A DNA stretch of 64,000 nt from Lacrimispora amygdalina (GCF_900205965.1 NZ_OAOF01000010.1:120263-184262); one strand, 5' to 3'; counted from the stretch's first letter, positions 9,805 to 18,297 are shown. Numbers and translations: made by a program. The notes: generated by a model not told the origin, from the sequence alone.

Positions 9805-10374
9805 TTACACACCGGGCGCAATAAGCTGAACTGCCAGCTCAGCAATACCACACAGAACCATTACCATAATGGGATCTTTCTTTTTACGGAGAAGAAAAAT
9901 AGCAATGATAAAATAGATCACCGGACGCAATTTCCATTGACCCTGCGAAAACGAGATGGAGCCGGAAGGAAAAATTGCAGGAAGAAGAATATCAATTCCG
10001 GCAACTGCGATCATGGATACCACGGCAGGGCGCAGGCTCCCCAGAATATCCTGCAGAAGACTTAAATTCCGGTACCGGTTATAAGCCCAGGATAAGAATG
10101 TAACAAACAAACAAGAGGGAAGGATACAGCCCAAAGTTGCAAAGAAAGCGCCGGGTATCCCGGCAATCTGGTTTCCTACAAAGGTGGCAGAATTAATGGC
10201 AATAGGTCCAGGTGTCATCTGGGATATGGTAATTAAATCTGTGAAATCATTCAATGTAAGCCACTGATATTGGACGATGATCTGCTGCTTAATTAACGGC
10301 ATGGCAGCATAGCCCCCTCCGAAGCTGAACGCTCCGATTTTGAAAAATGCCCAAAATAGTCTGATAAAAATCAT
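9805..10374 (-). CDS. Chromate transporter, short-chain subunit
   Basis: A 189-residue membrane protein of the CHR family. It carries the family hallmark FKIGAFSFGGGYAAMPLI and the downstream motif ITISQMTPGPIAINSATFVG, with about six hydrophobic segments. Short CHR proteins (half the size of ChrA) normally occur as pairs that work together. This gene overlaps its partner by 4 bases (ATGA-type junction), as expected. Family knowledge gives chromate or sulfate transport; in an anaerobe the physiological substrate is uncertain. Confidence 0.85.
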   Translation of the reverse strand: MIFIRLFWAFFKIGAFSFGGGYAAMPLIKQQIIVQYQWLTLNDFTDLITISQMTPGPIAINSATFVGNQIAGIPGAFFATLGCILPSCLFVTFLSWAYNRYRNLSLLQDILGSLRPAVVSMIAVAGIDILLPAIFPSGSISFSQGQWKLRPVIYFIIAIFLLRKKKDPIMVMVLCGIAELAVQLIAPGV

Positions 10375-10937
10375 AATTTTGCCTCGCTTCTAAGTTTTCG
10401 TAAGATTGTCTTGCCTGTGCCTGCCAGTGCGGCAGCAAGAATAATGAAAATAACGTTAACATGATAATAATAAGCCGCAAGAAAGGAGGCAGCCATCAGG
10501 ATCAGGAGCATAGGATCTTTCTCTTTTACCACATCGCTCCCCATATCGTATACAACGGAAATAATAACAGCACCAACTCCTGCTTTCATTCCGTTTAGCA
10601 TTGCCTGGATCAACAGGTTTTCTCTAAATGCATTGTAAAAAAATGAGATAATGGTTAAAAGAACAAATGGCGGGATCACGGCTCCGGCGACTGCGCATAG
10701 GATACCAGGGATTCCAGCCAGTTTATAACCAACCACGACAGCGCCGTTGACAGCAATGGCTCCGGGGGAAGACTGTGCGATGGCTACCAGGTCAAGCATC
10801 TCCTTCTGGTCTATCCAGTGAAGCTCATCAACAAACTTCTTCTTAAGCAGAGTGACAATAACATAGCCTCCGCCAAAGGTAAAGGAGCTTAAATACAATG
10901 TGGATAAGAATATTTTACACAATTTTTTTTTATTCAT
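10371..10937 (-). CDS. Chromate transporter, short-chain partner subunit
   Basis: A 188-residue CHR-family half transporter with LSSFTFGGGYVIVTLLKKK and VAIAQSSPGAIAVNGAVVVGYKLAG, the counterparts of the motifs in its neighbour. It is translated just ahead of the other half (4-base overlap) and overlaps the upstream unknown gene by 8 bases, so the three genes form one operon divergent from a LysR regulator. The pair probably assembles as a heterodimer of inverted topology, by analogy with characterised short-chain CHR pairs. Confidence 0.85.
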   Translation of the reverse strand: MNKKKLCKIFLSTLYLSSFTFGGGYVIVTLLKKKFVDELHWIDQKEMLDLVAIAQSSPGAIAVNGAVVVGYKLAGIPGILCAVAGAVIPPFVLLTIISFFYNAFRENLLIQAMLNGMKAGVGAVIISVVYDMGSDVVKEKDPMLLILMAASFLAAYYYHVNVIFIILAAALAGTGKTILRKLRSEAKL

Positions 10938-11457
10938 CTGAGTGATTCTCCATTTCCGTCAGAAATTCATTGTTTTTATCTAAGTATCTGCAAAAAATAA
11001 ATAGTCCCATTAAAATAAATGGAGTGAATACCGGGTCTGATTCCACAAGCCAGCCGCCCCCCTTTGGGTTGTGTTCCAGTCTGGCCGCAACCCAGCTGTT
11101 TTCATCCATGATACAGTATTCCTGACAGCTCTTCATGTATAGATTATAAGGTCTGTGGTCCATGGTGAGTTTGATTTGATTTGCCGCTATCCCGCCCAGT
11201 AATAATAACTTTCTGGTGTAAACAGGGCGGCCGGATAAAATGGTCTGATTAAGAGAATCAGAAAGGATATAAAGCTGATCCCGGTTTCTTTTGCTGTCCT
11301 GACAGTTTTTAACATCTGCATATAATTTAATTCTGCCGTCAGGGGAAATAATGGTTTTCTTTACGGGATAATACGGTGGTTTTAAGCAGGCCAGCTTTGC
11401 GCCGGGTCTTCCATTGTCGATCTGATAAAGTTTTCCTGTTTTAATTAAATATTTCAT
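10930..11457 (-). CDS. Unknown protein, possibly tubby/LURP-one-like fold
   Basis: A 175-residue protein starting MKYLIKTGKLYQIDNGRPGAK. It is mostly beta-strand-like, with repeated D-G or N-G turns (SPDGRIKLYADV, ILSGRPVYTRKLLL) and a single hydrophobic stretch near residue 148 (DPVFTPFILMGLFIFCRYLD). The strand pattern is reminiscent of tubby C-terminal/LURP-one-like proteins, but I cannot confirm this. It is the first gene of the chrA-type operon, overlapping the next by 8 bases. A ribosome site (GGAAAGGAA) precedes the ATG. Its co-transcription with an anion exporter pair is the only functional clue. Confidence 0.6.
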   Translation of the reverse strand: MKYLIKTGKLYQIDNGRPGAKLACLKPPYYPVKKTIISPDGRIKLYADVKNCQDSKRNRDQLYILSDSLNQTILSGRPVYTRKLLLLGGIAANQIKLTMDHRPYNLYMKSCQEYCIMDENSWVAARLEHNPKGGGWLVESDPVFTPFILMGLFIFCRYLDKNNEFLTEMENHSDE

Positions 11458-11601
11458 AAATATTCCTTTCCGTGCACTTAGGAGTTGATAACAAGTGAAA
11501 ATTTATCTGATACAAGTATAGCACTTGCCAGTTTATAATTAAAATAGTATAATTTTATCAAAAACATATGAAATTAACTATGATGTATAGGAGGTATATC
11601 C

Positions 11602-12516
11602 ATGTCAATCCGACATCTTCGCATATTCCTGACTGTATGTGAATGCAATAACAGTATAACCAGAGCAGCGAAAAAATTGTATATGACACAGCCGTCAGTT
11701 TCTGTGGCAATCCAGGAGCTGGAAAAATATTATGGAATAAATTTGTTTGACCGTATATCCAGAAGGCTGTATCTGACTGAGGCGGGAAGACAATTTTTAG
11801 AATATGCCCAGCGTATATTTGCTTTATTAGATGATATGGAAAAAGGGATCAGGAACTGGGATACCATCGGTGTTTTGCGAACAGGTGCAAGTATTACGAT
11901 TGGTTCTCAATTTATGCCAAGCTATGTGGAAGCATTTTCTGGCATGTATCCGGATGCTGAAGTGCAGGTGTTTATAGGGACATCCCATCAGTTGGAGCAG
12001 AAGATTTTAAATAACGAACTGGATTTTGCACTGGTGGAACGTCCGGTCCGCGAAAGTTCCCTGATTGAGGAGCCTTATATGGAGGATTCACTTGCTGTAA
12101 TCGCTCCGGCCCGTCAGCCCTATTACCCAGGTCGGATACTGAAAAAAGAGGAGTTAAGCGGTCAGAAATTTCTTTTGCGTGAACATGGGAGCGGAACCAG
12201 GGAGGTGTTTGAAGAGGTAATGGCGAAAGAGGAAATATCCATTAAGCCTATATGGGAGGCGATGAGCACAACTGCGCTGGTAAATGCAGTGATTCATGGA
12301 TTGGGCATTGCAGTAGTGCCAAGGCGCATGGTATCCGGTCCGCTGGAGAAAAAGCTGGTTTACCCGCTGGAGATAGAAGGAATAGAATTTAAAAGATGTT
12401 TCTACATTGTGCATCATAAAGACAAGCTTTTAACGAGGACATTCCAGGAGTTTATTGATCTGTGCAGGTGTTATGAACTGGACTACCCACTGCCCAAATA
12501 TAACGGACTCTTTTAA
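11602..12516 (+). CDS. LysR-family transcriptional regulator
   Basis: A 304-residue LysR protein. The N-terminal winged HTH reads RHLRIFLTVCECNNSITRAA, then KKLYMTQPSVSVAIQELEKY. The effector domain contains HGSGTREVFEEVM, a feature of the CysL/YwfM-like branch that senses small anions. It is divergent from the chrA-type operon, with a 144-base intergenic region containing AAAAT-N6-ATTTT (11541-11556), a candidate LysR site. By the usual LysR logic it controls the divergent transporter genes. GGAGGTATATCC precedes the ATG. Confidence 0.88.
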   Translation: MSIRHLRIFLTVCECNNSITRAAKKLYMTQPSVSVAIQELEKYYGINLFDRISRRLYLTEAGRQFLEYAQRIFALLDDMEKGIRNWDTIGVLRTGASITIGSQFMPSYVEAFSGMYPDAEVQVFIGTSHQLEQKILNNELDFALVERPVRESSLIEEPYMEDSLAVIAPARQPYYPGRILKKEELSGQKFLLREHGSGTREVFEEVMAKEEISIKPIWEAMSTTALVNAVIHGLGIAVVPRRMVSGPLEKKLVYPLEIEGIEFKRCFYIVHHKDKLLTRTFQEFIDLCRCYELDYPLPKYNGLF

Positions 12517-12560
12517 AAATCACTAATATATGCAATAAATTGCAGGAATAATTAGCTATA

Positions 12561-12589
12561 TTTACAACGGTGTTTTTGAGTGATATAAT
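12561..12589 (+). promoter_or_regulatory. SigA-type promoter for the aldolase/Nramp operon
   Basis: TTTACA (12561-12566), a 17-base spacer and a perfect TATAAT (12584-12589), about 140 bases before the aldolase start. A 16-base palindrome begins 12 bases after the -10 box, overlapping the expected start of transcription. Confidence 0.65.
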
Positions 12590-12600
12590 TTATTCACAAT

Positions 12601-12616
12601 ATACAAACGTTTGTAT
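12601..12616. promoter_or_regulatory. LacI-family operator (perfect 16-base palindrome)
   Basis: ATACAAACGTTTGTAT is a perfect inverted repeat with a central CG, the hallmark of LacI-family operators. It sits just downstream of the -10 box at 12584-12589, a repressor position. The LacI-family gene at 15221 ends this cluster and is the obvious candidate binder; CcpA is an alternative but the sequence departs from the cre consensus. Confidence 0.7.
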
Positions 12617-12728
12617 CTAAATAAAATTGTATATTATGCTCACCCGGGCTGCGAAATGGAATCATATGCACCGCGCAATGCATGTGAAATTGAACCGATT
12701 AAATTCTTACATCAAAAGGAGATAAAAA

Positions 12729-13679
12729 ATGTCAAAAGTAAAAAATTGGAAAACAATATTCCCTGCAATCTGCGTACCTATGAACGATGACTACAGCATT
12801 AATGAGGGAGAACTCAGAAAATATGTCAACTGGCTTGCCGGCTTTGATGAAATTGAGGGTCTTGTGTGCAATGGACATACTGGAGAGATCACCGGGTTAA
12901 CCAGACAGGAACGAAAAAGAGTTGTGGAAATAGTGGCCGATGAGGTAGGAGACAGACTGACCATCATTTCCGGAATCAACTGTGAAAATACGGCTGAGTC
13001 CATTGAGATGGCAAAGGAAGTAAAAGAGGCAGGTGCTGACGGAATTCTGCTTATGCCTCCTCATATGTGGCTGCGTTTTGGAATGCATCCAGATGCACCT
13101 TTTAACTATATAAAAGATGTGGCAGACGGTGCGGACATTGACATTATTATTCATTTATACCCTGCGATCAGCAAGGCATTCTACCCAGTTGAAACGTTGG
13201 TTAAGATGTGCAAAGAAATTGATCATGTAAAGGCGATTAAGATGGGAACCAGAGTAACGCCGTTATATGAAAACGATGTCCGTGTTCTGCGCAGAGAAGC
13301 ACCACACGTATCACTTATTACCTGTCATGATGAAAGTCTTATGTCTTCTCTGACATTCCCGGGCATGGATGGCGCATTAATTGGTTTTGCGGCATGTATT
13401 CCGGAATTGATCACCGAGGCATTCAAAGCTTACAAGGCAGGAGATTTCAAAAAAATCCATGAATATGATAACAAGATATTCCCGATCTCCAGAGCAATTT
13501 ACGGAGGAGGTCAGCCATCAGGAGAAGCCCATGCCAGAATGAAAGAAGCACTTTTCCAGAGAGGTATCTTTTCTTCCGCACTTATGCGGCGCCCGGTGCT
13601 TCCACTGACAAAAGAAGAGAAAGATCAGGTATCAGAGGGTCTGAAAGGAAGCGGCTATACATCTAAAATTACTCTGTAA
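12729..13679 (+). CDS. DHDPS/N-acetylneuraminate-lyase family aldolase
   Basis: A 316-residue TIM-barrel class I aldolase. It has the family entry FPAICVPMNDDYSINEG, the GHTGEITGLT loop in place of the GTTGE motif of DapA, the Tyr of IIIHLYPAIS, and a Schiff-base Lys at about residue 171 (KAIKMGTR). It therefore condenses or cleaves a 2-oxo acid. It is not the lysine-pathway enzyme, which is encoded at 57399 behind a lysine riboswitch. It is transcribed with an Nramp-like transporter under a LacI operator, suggesting catabolism of a specific imported compound. AAAAGGAGATAAAA precedes the ATG. Confidence 0.85.
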   Translation: MSKVKNWKTIFPAICVPMNDDYSINEGELRKYVNWLAGFDEIEGLVCNGHTGEITGLTRQERKRVVEIVADEVGDRLTIISGINCENTAESIEMAKEVKEAGADGILLMPPHMWLRFGMHPDAPFNYIKDVADGADIDIIIHLYPAISKAFYPVETLVKMCKEIDHVKAIKMGTRVTPLYENDVRVLRREAPHVSLITCHDESLMSSLTFPGMDGALIGFAACIPELITEAFKAYKAGDFKKIHEYDNKIFPISRAIYGGGQPSGEAHARMKEALFQRGIFSSALMRRPVLPLTKEEKDQVSEGLKGSGYTSKITL

Positions 13680-13761
13680 AGAGTTGACTCGGAGAAGATG
13701 ACTGTTTTGGTTCCGTTTATAGGGGATCGTAAACGGAACCTCTTAAGGTGGAGGTCAGTTT

Positions 13762-15072
13762 ATGGAAGAAACGATTCGTACAGCAGAAGGATCATCAGAT
13801 GCAGCGTTTGACAGCTCAGCAGTAAAAACTCTGTCGTTTCTTGAGTTAGTGAAAAGAATCGGTCCCGGACTGGTTCTTACCGGTATCGTAATAGGTCCGG
13901 GAGCCATCACAACTGCAGCTATGCTGGGGGCAAGATATGGATATGGGATAATATGGCTGTTTATTCCCATTCTGTTTATGGGGGTTACTTTTTTACTTAC
14001 CAACTATCGGATTGCATTGCTCACTGGAAAACCAATTATCCATGCGATCAGGTATTACTACGGAGGAGGGGCAGCAGCCTTTGTAGGAGTCGCTTCCTTT
14101 TTATCATGTATGTTTTTCACAATGGGAAACATATCAGGGTCAGGATCAGGCATGAATCTGATTTTTGGTATAAACTGGAAAATAGGCGCAATCATTATGA
14201 TTATGGTTACTATATTCTGCTACCTGACAAAAGGCGTTTATTCCAAAGTGGAAAAAGGCATTACCATCTGTATTGCCGGTATGATAATTGCTTACTATGC
14301 CACTCTGGTAACTGCAGGAGGACCATCCTGGGGAGAGCTTGGAAGCGGCCTCACTCATTGGTCATTCCCTGCAGGAAGCCTTGCAGCTGCTCTTGGGTTT
14401 ATCAGCACCAGTGCATCTGTTACCACAGGTTTATATGGAACGTACCTTGGGAAAGAAAAGAAATGGGACAAAGAGGATTTGTTTAATGGCGCCATGATGG
14501 TTGACTCAATTACTCATATTGCAGGGGTTATCCTCATAAGCGGGGCTGTTATGCTGGTTGGTGTCGTTGTGCTTCATCCGGCAGGAATTGTAATTAAAAA
14601 TCCCGCTGAATTAGGAGAGATGATGGTACCTCTTCTGGGAAAAGCAGCATTTACCGTCATGGGGATTGCGCTTCTTGCGTCTGCATTCTCCTCACTATTG
14701 GGAAACACCCACCGTACGGTTGTTTTATTTAATGCAGGTTTTGATAAACCGACGAATCTGGAACACAAGAGTATAAAAATAGGCTCTATGGTTGTGCTTG
14801 CAATCGCTGCAGTTATCTGTTTTTCTTATAATGGATCGCCGACTCAGCTGATTTTATTTGCCAATATTATGACAGCTGTGGCGACTCCGGTATCAGGATT
14901 TTTTGTATGTATGCTGATCTGGAATAAGGATGTGAATAAAGGGGTAAAGCAACCAAAAATATTAGGGATTTGCATGATAATCAGCTACCTGTTTTGTCTG
15001 GTTCTGACTGTTTCAGCTCTTAGAACAGTCATTCCAAAGTTCGCTGATTCCATTATGAAATTATTTACCTGA
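13762..15072 (+). CDS. Nramp-superfamily transporter lacking the metal-site motifs
   Basis: A 436-residue protein with about 11 membrane segments and the Nramp scaffold at its N-terminus (LVKRIGPGLVLTGIVIGPGA). In canonical Nramp metal transporters TM1 carries DPGN; here the equivalent is GPGA (residues 45-48). TM6 normally has MPH; here the corresponding stretch reads GFISTSASVTTGLYGTYLG. Both changes remove the metal ligands, so divalent-metal import is doubtful. It is 82 bases after the aldolase gene with its own ribosome site (GGTGGAGG), probably in the same operon. An organic acid or other ligand handled by the aldolase is a plausible substrate (inference). Confidence 0.8.
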   Translation: MEETIRTAEGSSDAAFDSSAVKTLSFLELVKRIGPGLVLTGIVIGPGAITTAAMLGARYGYGIIWLFIPILFMGVTFLLTNYRIALLTGKPIIHAIRYYYGGGAAAFVGVASFLSCMFFTMGNISGSGSGMNLIFGINWKIGAIIMIMVTIFCYLTKGVYSKVEKGITICIAGMIIAYYATLVTAGGPSWGELGSGLTHWSFPAGSLAAALGFISTSASVTTGLYGTYLGKEKKWDKEDLFNGAMMVDSITHIAGVILISGAVMLVGVVVLHPAGIVIKNPAELGEMMVPLLGKAAFTVMGIALLASAFSSLLGNTHRTVVLFNAGFDKPTNLEHKSIKIGSMVVLAIAAVICFSYNGSPTQLILFANIMTAVATPVSGFFVCMLIWNKDVNKGVKQPKILGICMIISYLFCLVLTVSALRTVIPKFADSIMKLFT

Positions 15073-15089
15073 TTTATAGAATCGGATTT

Positions 15090-15128
15090 AAAAGTCTTCG
15101 GAGGGCAGTATGCCTCTGGAGACTTTTT
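15090..15128 (+). terminator. Intrinsic terminator after the Nramp-like gene
   Basis: AAAAGTCTTCGGAGGGCA and TGCCTCTGGAGACTTTTT form a long stem with a 3-base loop and a T run, directly after the transporter gene and before the promoter of the LacI gene. Confidence 0.88.
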
Positions 15129-15149
15129 ATTACAAAACAATCTGACCGG

Positions 15150-15177
15150 TTGACAAGAATCTTCTGTGTGGTATAAA
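15150..15177 (+). promoter_or_regulatory. Promoter of the LacI-family gene
   Basis: TTGACA (15150-15155) and TATAAA (15172-15177) are spaced by 16 bases, 44 bases ahead of the TTG start. The LacI gene thus has its own promoter after the terminator. Confidence 0.55.
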
Positions 15178-15220
15178 AGAATGTAAGGCATTTGGTTATA
15201 TATGGAAAGGAGATGGTATA

Positions 15221-16219
15221 TTGGCAACATTAAAAGACGTGGCAAGACTGGCAAATGTAGATATAAGCACGGTATCAAGAGCTCTTAACAATACTTCATA
15301 CGTACACCCCGAGACAAAGAAAAAAATTTATGATGCAGTAGAACAGTTAAGCTATAAGCCTAATCTTTTGGCAAAGGGGTTAAGGCAGGGAAAAAGACAT
15401 ACGATTGGTGTTGTTATCCCTGAAATTAATTTTTCCATATTTGGTGAAATGGTACAGGGAATAGAAATGCAGGCAAGAAAAATGGGGTACAGCATCATTA
15501 TATGCAACACAAAAGACAAGCAGGATGCGGAAGAAGAATGCTTAAACCGGCTGAGAAACGGGTTGGTAGACGGAATATTAATCGCTGCAACCGGGCAGAA
15601 CGGGAGGCTTTTGAGAGATATAAAAAGCAGCGGAATATCTGTGATGCAGATAGTAAGAAATCAGGACAGCTTACTAAACAGTGTTGTAGCAGATTATTAT
15701 GCCTGCGGTTATGAAGCGGTTAAATACCTGTATGGTAAGGGATGCAGGCATATTGGGTTTATTAATGGATCAATGGAAATAATCCCTTATAAAGAGCGGT
15801 ACAAGGGATACCGGAAAGCCATTCGGGAGCTTTCGGCAGAAGAATATGTGGCTTGTAGTGCATACTCGCAAAGGGATTATTTTAAAAGCGGTTATAATGG
15901 AATCCTGGAGCTGATAGAGAAGGGGGGTGAACTGGACGGCCTTATGGTGGCTGTGGATATGCAGGGGCTTGGTGCGATCAGAGCGCTAAAGGAACGGGGA
16001 ATCAAAGTTCCGGAGGCGATGAAGGTCATCAGTCTGACTGGACACTCCATCGGAGGGATGTTAGAGACTGCAATGACTTCCATGGAGGTTCCGGCAAAAG
16101 AAATGGGAGAAGAGGTGACAAAGATGATTGTTTCTGATATCGAATCGAAACCGGATAAAAAATGCTGCCCGTTTCATAAGGTATTTGAAGCTTCGCTCAT
16201 AGAGAGGGAAACTACTTAG
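15221..16219 (+). CDS. LacI/GalR-family repressor
   Basis: A 332-residue repressor. The HTH is ATLKDVARLANVDISTVSRA with hinge helix KPNLLAKGLRQG, followed by a periplasmic-binding-protein-like effector domain (HTIGVVIPEINFSIFGEMVQG). It starts with TTG, preceded by AAAGGAGATGG at the right distance. The gene lies just after the aldolase and Nramp-like genes, and a perfect LacI-type palindrome (12601-12616) overlaps their promoter, so it probably represses that operon. Effector unknown. Confidence 0.92.
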   Translation: MATLKDVARLANVDISTVSRALNNTSYVHPETKKKIYDAVEQLSYKPNLLAKGLRQGKRHTIGVVIPEINFSIFGEMVQGIEMQARKMGYSIIICNTKDKQDAEEECLNRLRNGLVDGILIAATGQNGRLLRDIKSSGISVMQIVRNQDSLLNSVVADYYACGYEAVKYLYGKGCRHIGFINGSMEIIPYKERYKGYRKAIRELSAEEYVACSAYSQRDYFKSGYNGILELIEKGGELDGLMVAVDMQGLGAIRALKERGIKVPEAMKVISLTGHSIGGMLETAMTSMEVPAKEMGEEVTKMIVSDIESKPDKKCCPFHKVFEASLIERETT

Positions 16220-16244
16220 ACCTAGAAACGGGCCAATGGATAAA

Positions 16245-17006
16245 TTATTGGAGCTCGTTCTTTTCCTTTCCTGATTTCCATAAAAGAATGAACCCTGCAA
16301 GAGCTGCAAACAGCGAGATAAACTGGGAGGTGGATAAGCTTCCCACAGATCCTCTTATTAAATCACCTCTGTAAAATTCAATGACAAACCGTCCCAGGCT
16401 GTAAAAGATCAGATAGAAAGCACTGATTCTTCCGGCAGGCGGATTCCTGCGTGCCAGTATCAGCAGAACGAAAAAGTTAACGAAATCAAAGACACTGGAT
16501 ACAATCTGCGTAGGAAGCAGGGGGATTCCGTTAGGAGCAAACTGGGACCTGCTGAATGTAATGGAGAATGGACCGGAGGTTTCCCGTCCATAGCAGCAGC
16601 CCGCAAGAAGACATCCGATTCGGCCAAAGCCCTGTGCCAGGGCAATGGACGGCACTACCAGATCCAGATAGCGGATTGCATTGATTTTTTTTATTCTGCA
16701 GTAAACAAATCCGGCGGCAATTCCGCCAATAATTCCTCCATATACCACAAATCCGGCGGAGATATCAAGTAAAAGCCCGGGGTTTCTCCTGATATCGTCA
16801 AAGATAGTGATATAATAAAGCAGTTTGGCGCAGATCAGACCGCCTCCGGCTCCTAAAATAAGCAGATAGAATAAATGATCCGGTTCAAGTCCAGCCTTTC
16901 TGGCACGGTATTCGGCAGTAAAATATGCGGCAGCAATTCCAATTCCAATCATCAGACCATATCCGTGAACCGTTAAGCGGCCGATAGAGAACAAATCGTT
17001 ATACAT
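16245..17006 (-). CDS. lgt: Prolipoprotein diacylglyceryl transferase
   Basis: A 253-residue membrane enzyme with about seven TM segments. Key signatures are VHGYGLMIGIGI near the N-terminus (catalytic His region), GGGLICAKLLYY, and the Lgt signature GRIGCLLAGCCYGRETS near residue 125. It transfers a diacylglyceryl group from phosphatidylglycerol to the lipobox Cys of exported prolipoproteins at the membrane outer face. Lipoproteins in this window (38403, 59148) would be substrates. It converges with the LacI gene, 25 bases apart, with no clear terminator between them. Confidence 0.95.
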   Translation of the reverse strand: MYNDLFSIGRLTVHGYGLMIGIGIAAAYFTAEYRARKAGLEPDHLFYLLILGAGGGLICAKLLYYITIFDDIRRNPGLLLDISAGFVVYGGIIGGIAAGFVYCRIKKINAIRYLDLVVPSIALAQGFGRIGCLLAGCCYGRETSGPFSITFSRSQFAPNGIPLLPTQIVSSVFDFVNFFVLLILARRNPPAGRISAFYLIFYSLGRFVIEFYRGDLIRGSVGSLSTSQFISLFAALAGFILLWKSGKEKNELQ

Positions 17007-17099
17007 GGTTATCTTCCTTCTTTTATCTTTAGAATAAAAACGAAATTATTATATCACATCTTATACTGCATTGCAAAAGAAGCAGAAAGATTTCTGCTT

Positions 17100-18095
17100 T
17101 CAGACTATATATAAAATGGTCATCTCTTTTAATTTCTCATTCAGCTGCTGTCTTAAATACAGTTCGCCTTCTTCTCTTAAATCATTTCTGTAACAGTATT
17201 TTCCCCTGCCTCTTCCTGTCATCAGTTCTTTATCATAAAGCTGGTCCGCATCCGGAAATGCCTCGCTGTTTATGGCATTATGGACATAGCTGTAAGTCAT
17301 AAAAATAACTTCAATCAGGGCAGTTCTTTTAACCTTTTCACTTAGCTGCATGGATAGAATTGTGATCAGTTCAGAATAAAGCTGCTTCCAGTCTTCTGTT
17401 AATATTACAGGTGCTATGAGGATTCCCACCCGGTAACCGGCGTCACACATCTTGTTTAACGCGGTAATTCTGGCATTTAATCCGGAAGTTCCTGGTTCAA
17501 ACCTGGTTATAATGGATTGTGGATTTACGCTCATGCGCATAATGATACGCCCCCCGTGGTTCAGAGACAGAAGAGGGTCCACCTGATTAAATTTGGTTGG
17601 AAAAGTTAAAAAGCCTTTATTGGATTTTCCAAACTGTTCAATGGTCCATGACAAATTGCCGGTAATTGTGTTCTCCAGGACCAGGTCGCTGTTGCTTCCG
17701 ATTTCATAAGTATAATCCTGGATTGATTTTGCCTGATGGGTGATAATTTTATTCAACATCTGTTCCCGGTTTACAAACAGGCGCAGATAAGCACATTTGT
17801 TATAGTTGCACACCAGATAACAGTAGTGGCACATGGCAGTGCAGCCGGAAGATGTATAAGGGACAAGAAAATCAGATACCTTGTGGTTGGGAACATAGTG
17901 ATGGGTTTTTCTGACCCCTATTACCAACAGCCTCTTCAATGAAGGAAAATCCTTGTTGGGGCGGGTACGCAGTTCATCTATTTTGTTATGGCTTTCAATG
18001 GGGATCCATGGAATATCTTTGAATTTCTCTTTTAACAATCCGCCCAATTCATAGTTAAGAGAATCTGGTTCATAATAAATTTTATCCGGAATCAT
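17100..18095 (-). CDS. splB: Spore photoproduct lyase (radical SAM)
   Basis: A 331-residue radical-SAM DNA-repair enzyme. The iron-sulfur motif is CTAMCHYCY (CxxxCxxC) near residue 85, followed by the SplB-specific CNYNKCAYLRLFVN. Length and order fit spore photoproduct lyase, which splits 5-thyminyl-5,6-dihydrothymine formed by UV in spore DNA, using SAM at germination. It stands alone. A perfect sigma-G-type -10 (CATACTA) lies 25 bases upstream of the ATG, consistent with forespore expression as known for splB in Bacillus. CAGGAGGTAAATCGGC is the ribosome site. Confidence 0.95.
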   Translation of the reverse strand: MIPDKIYYEPDSLNYELGGLLKEKFKDIPWIPIESHNKIDELRTRPNKDFPSLKRLLVIGVRKTHHYVPNHKVSDFLVPYTSSGCTAMCHYCYLVCNYNKCAYLRLFVNREQMLNKIITHQAKSIQDYTYEIGSNSDLVLENTITGNLSWTIEQFGKSNKGFLTFPTKFNQVDPLLSLNHGGRIIMRMSVNPQSIITRFEPGTSGLNARITALNKMCDAGYRVGILIAPVILTEDWKQLYSELITILSMQLSEKVKRTALIEVIFMTYSYVHNAINSEAFPDADQLYDKELMTGRGRGKYCYRNDLREEGELYLRQQLNEKLKEMTILYIV

Positions 18096-18119
18096 GCCGA
18101 TTTACCTCCTGTTCCAAAT

Positions 18120-18126
18120 TAGTATG
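18120..18126 (-). promoter_or_regulatory. Candidate sigma-G -10 element for splB
   Basis: On the minus strand CATACTA matches the sigma-G/F -10 consensus CATWHTA exactly, 25 bases before the splB start. The expected -35 region 17-18 bases further up is poor, so the call rests on the -10 and the biology of splB. Confidence 0.4.
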
Positions 18127-18205
18127 CGGAGAAAGGAAGGTGACAACCCATGTAAATATGCACAAAAAAACGACCAAAATCTGTAGGATATTACAAAAAT
18201 ATGAT

Positions 18206-18234
18206 AACGAACATATAAAATGAAAACGAACATA
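18206..18234 (+). promoter_or_regulatory. Two direct-repeat DeoR-type operator half-sites
   Basis: AACGAACATA occurs at 18206-18215 and 18225-18234, 19 bases apart start to start (nearly two helical turns). CGAACATA is the half-site of the E. coli GlpR operator, a DeoR-family site. Both lie upstream of the ula promoter at 18243-18271. Confidence 0.6.
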
Positions 18235-18242
18235 TATAGATA

Positions 18243-18271
18243 TTGAAAATACATATCAATCATGTTAATAT
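18243..18271 (+). promoter_or_regulatory. SigA-type promoter of the ula operon
   Basis: TTGAAA (18243-18248), 17-base spacer, TAATAT (18266-18271). It is flanked by DeoR-type half-sites upstream (18206, 18225) and just downstream of the start point (18288). Confidence 0.55.
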
Positions 18272-18287
18272 GACATTACAGAAACAA

Positions 18288-18297
18288 AACGAACATA
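18288..18297 (+). promoter_or_regulatory. Third DeoR-type half-site at the ula start point
   Basis: AACGAACATA again, 63 bases (3 x 21) from the copy at 18225 and about 10 bases past the predicted transcription start. Its placement could allow looping with the upstream pair. Confidence 0.55.

Noticed and set aside
12729..13679. Assignment of this aldolase as DapA
   Set aside because: The catalytic loop and context differ (Nramp-like partner, LacI operator), and a canonical dapA with lysine riboswitch is at 57399.
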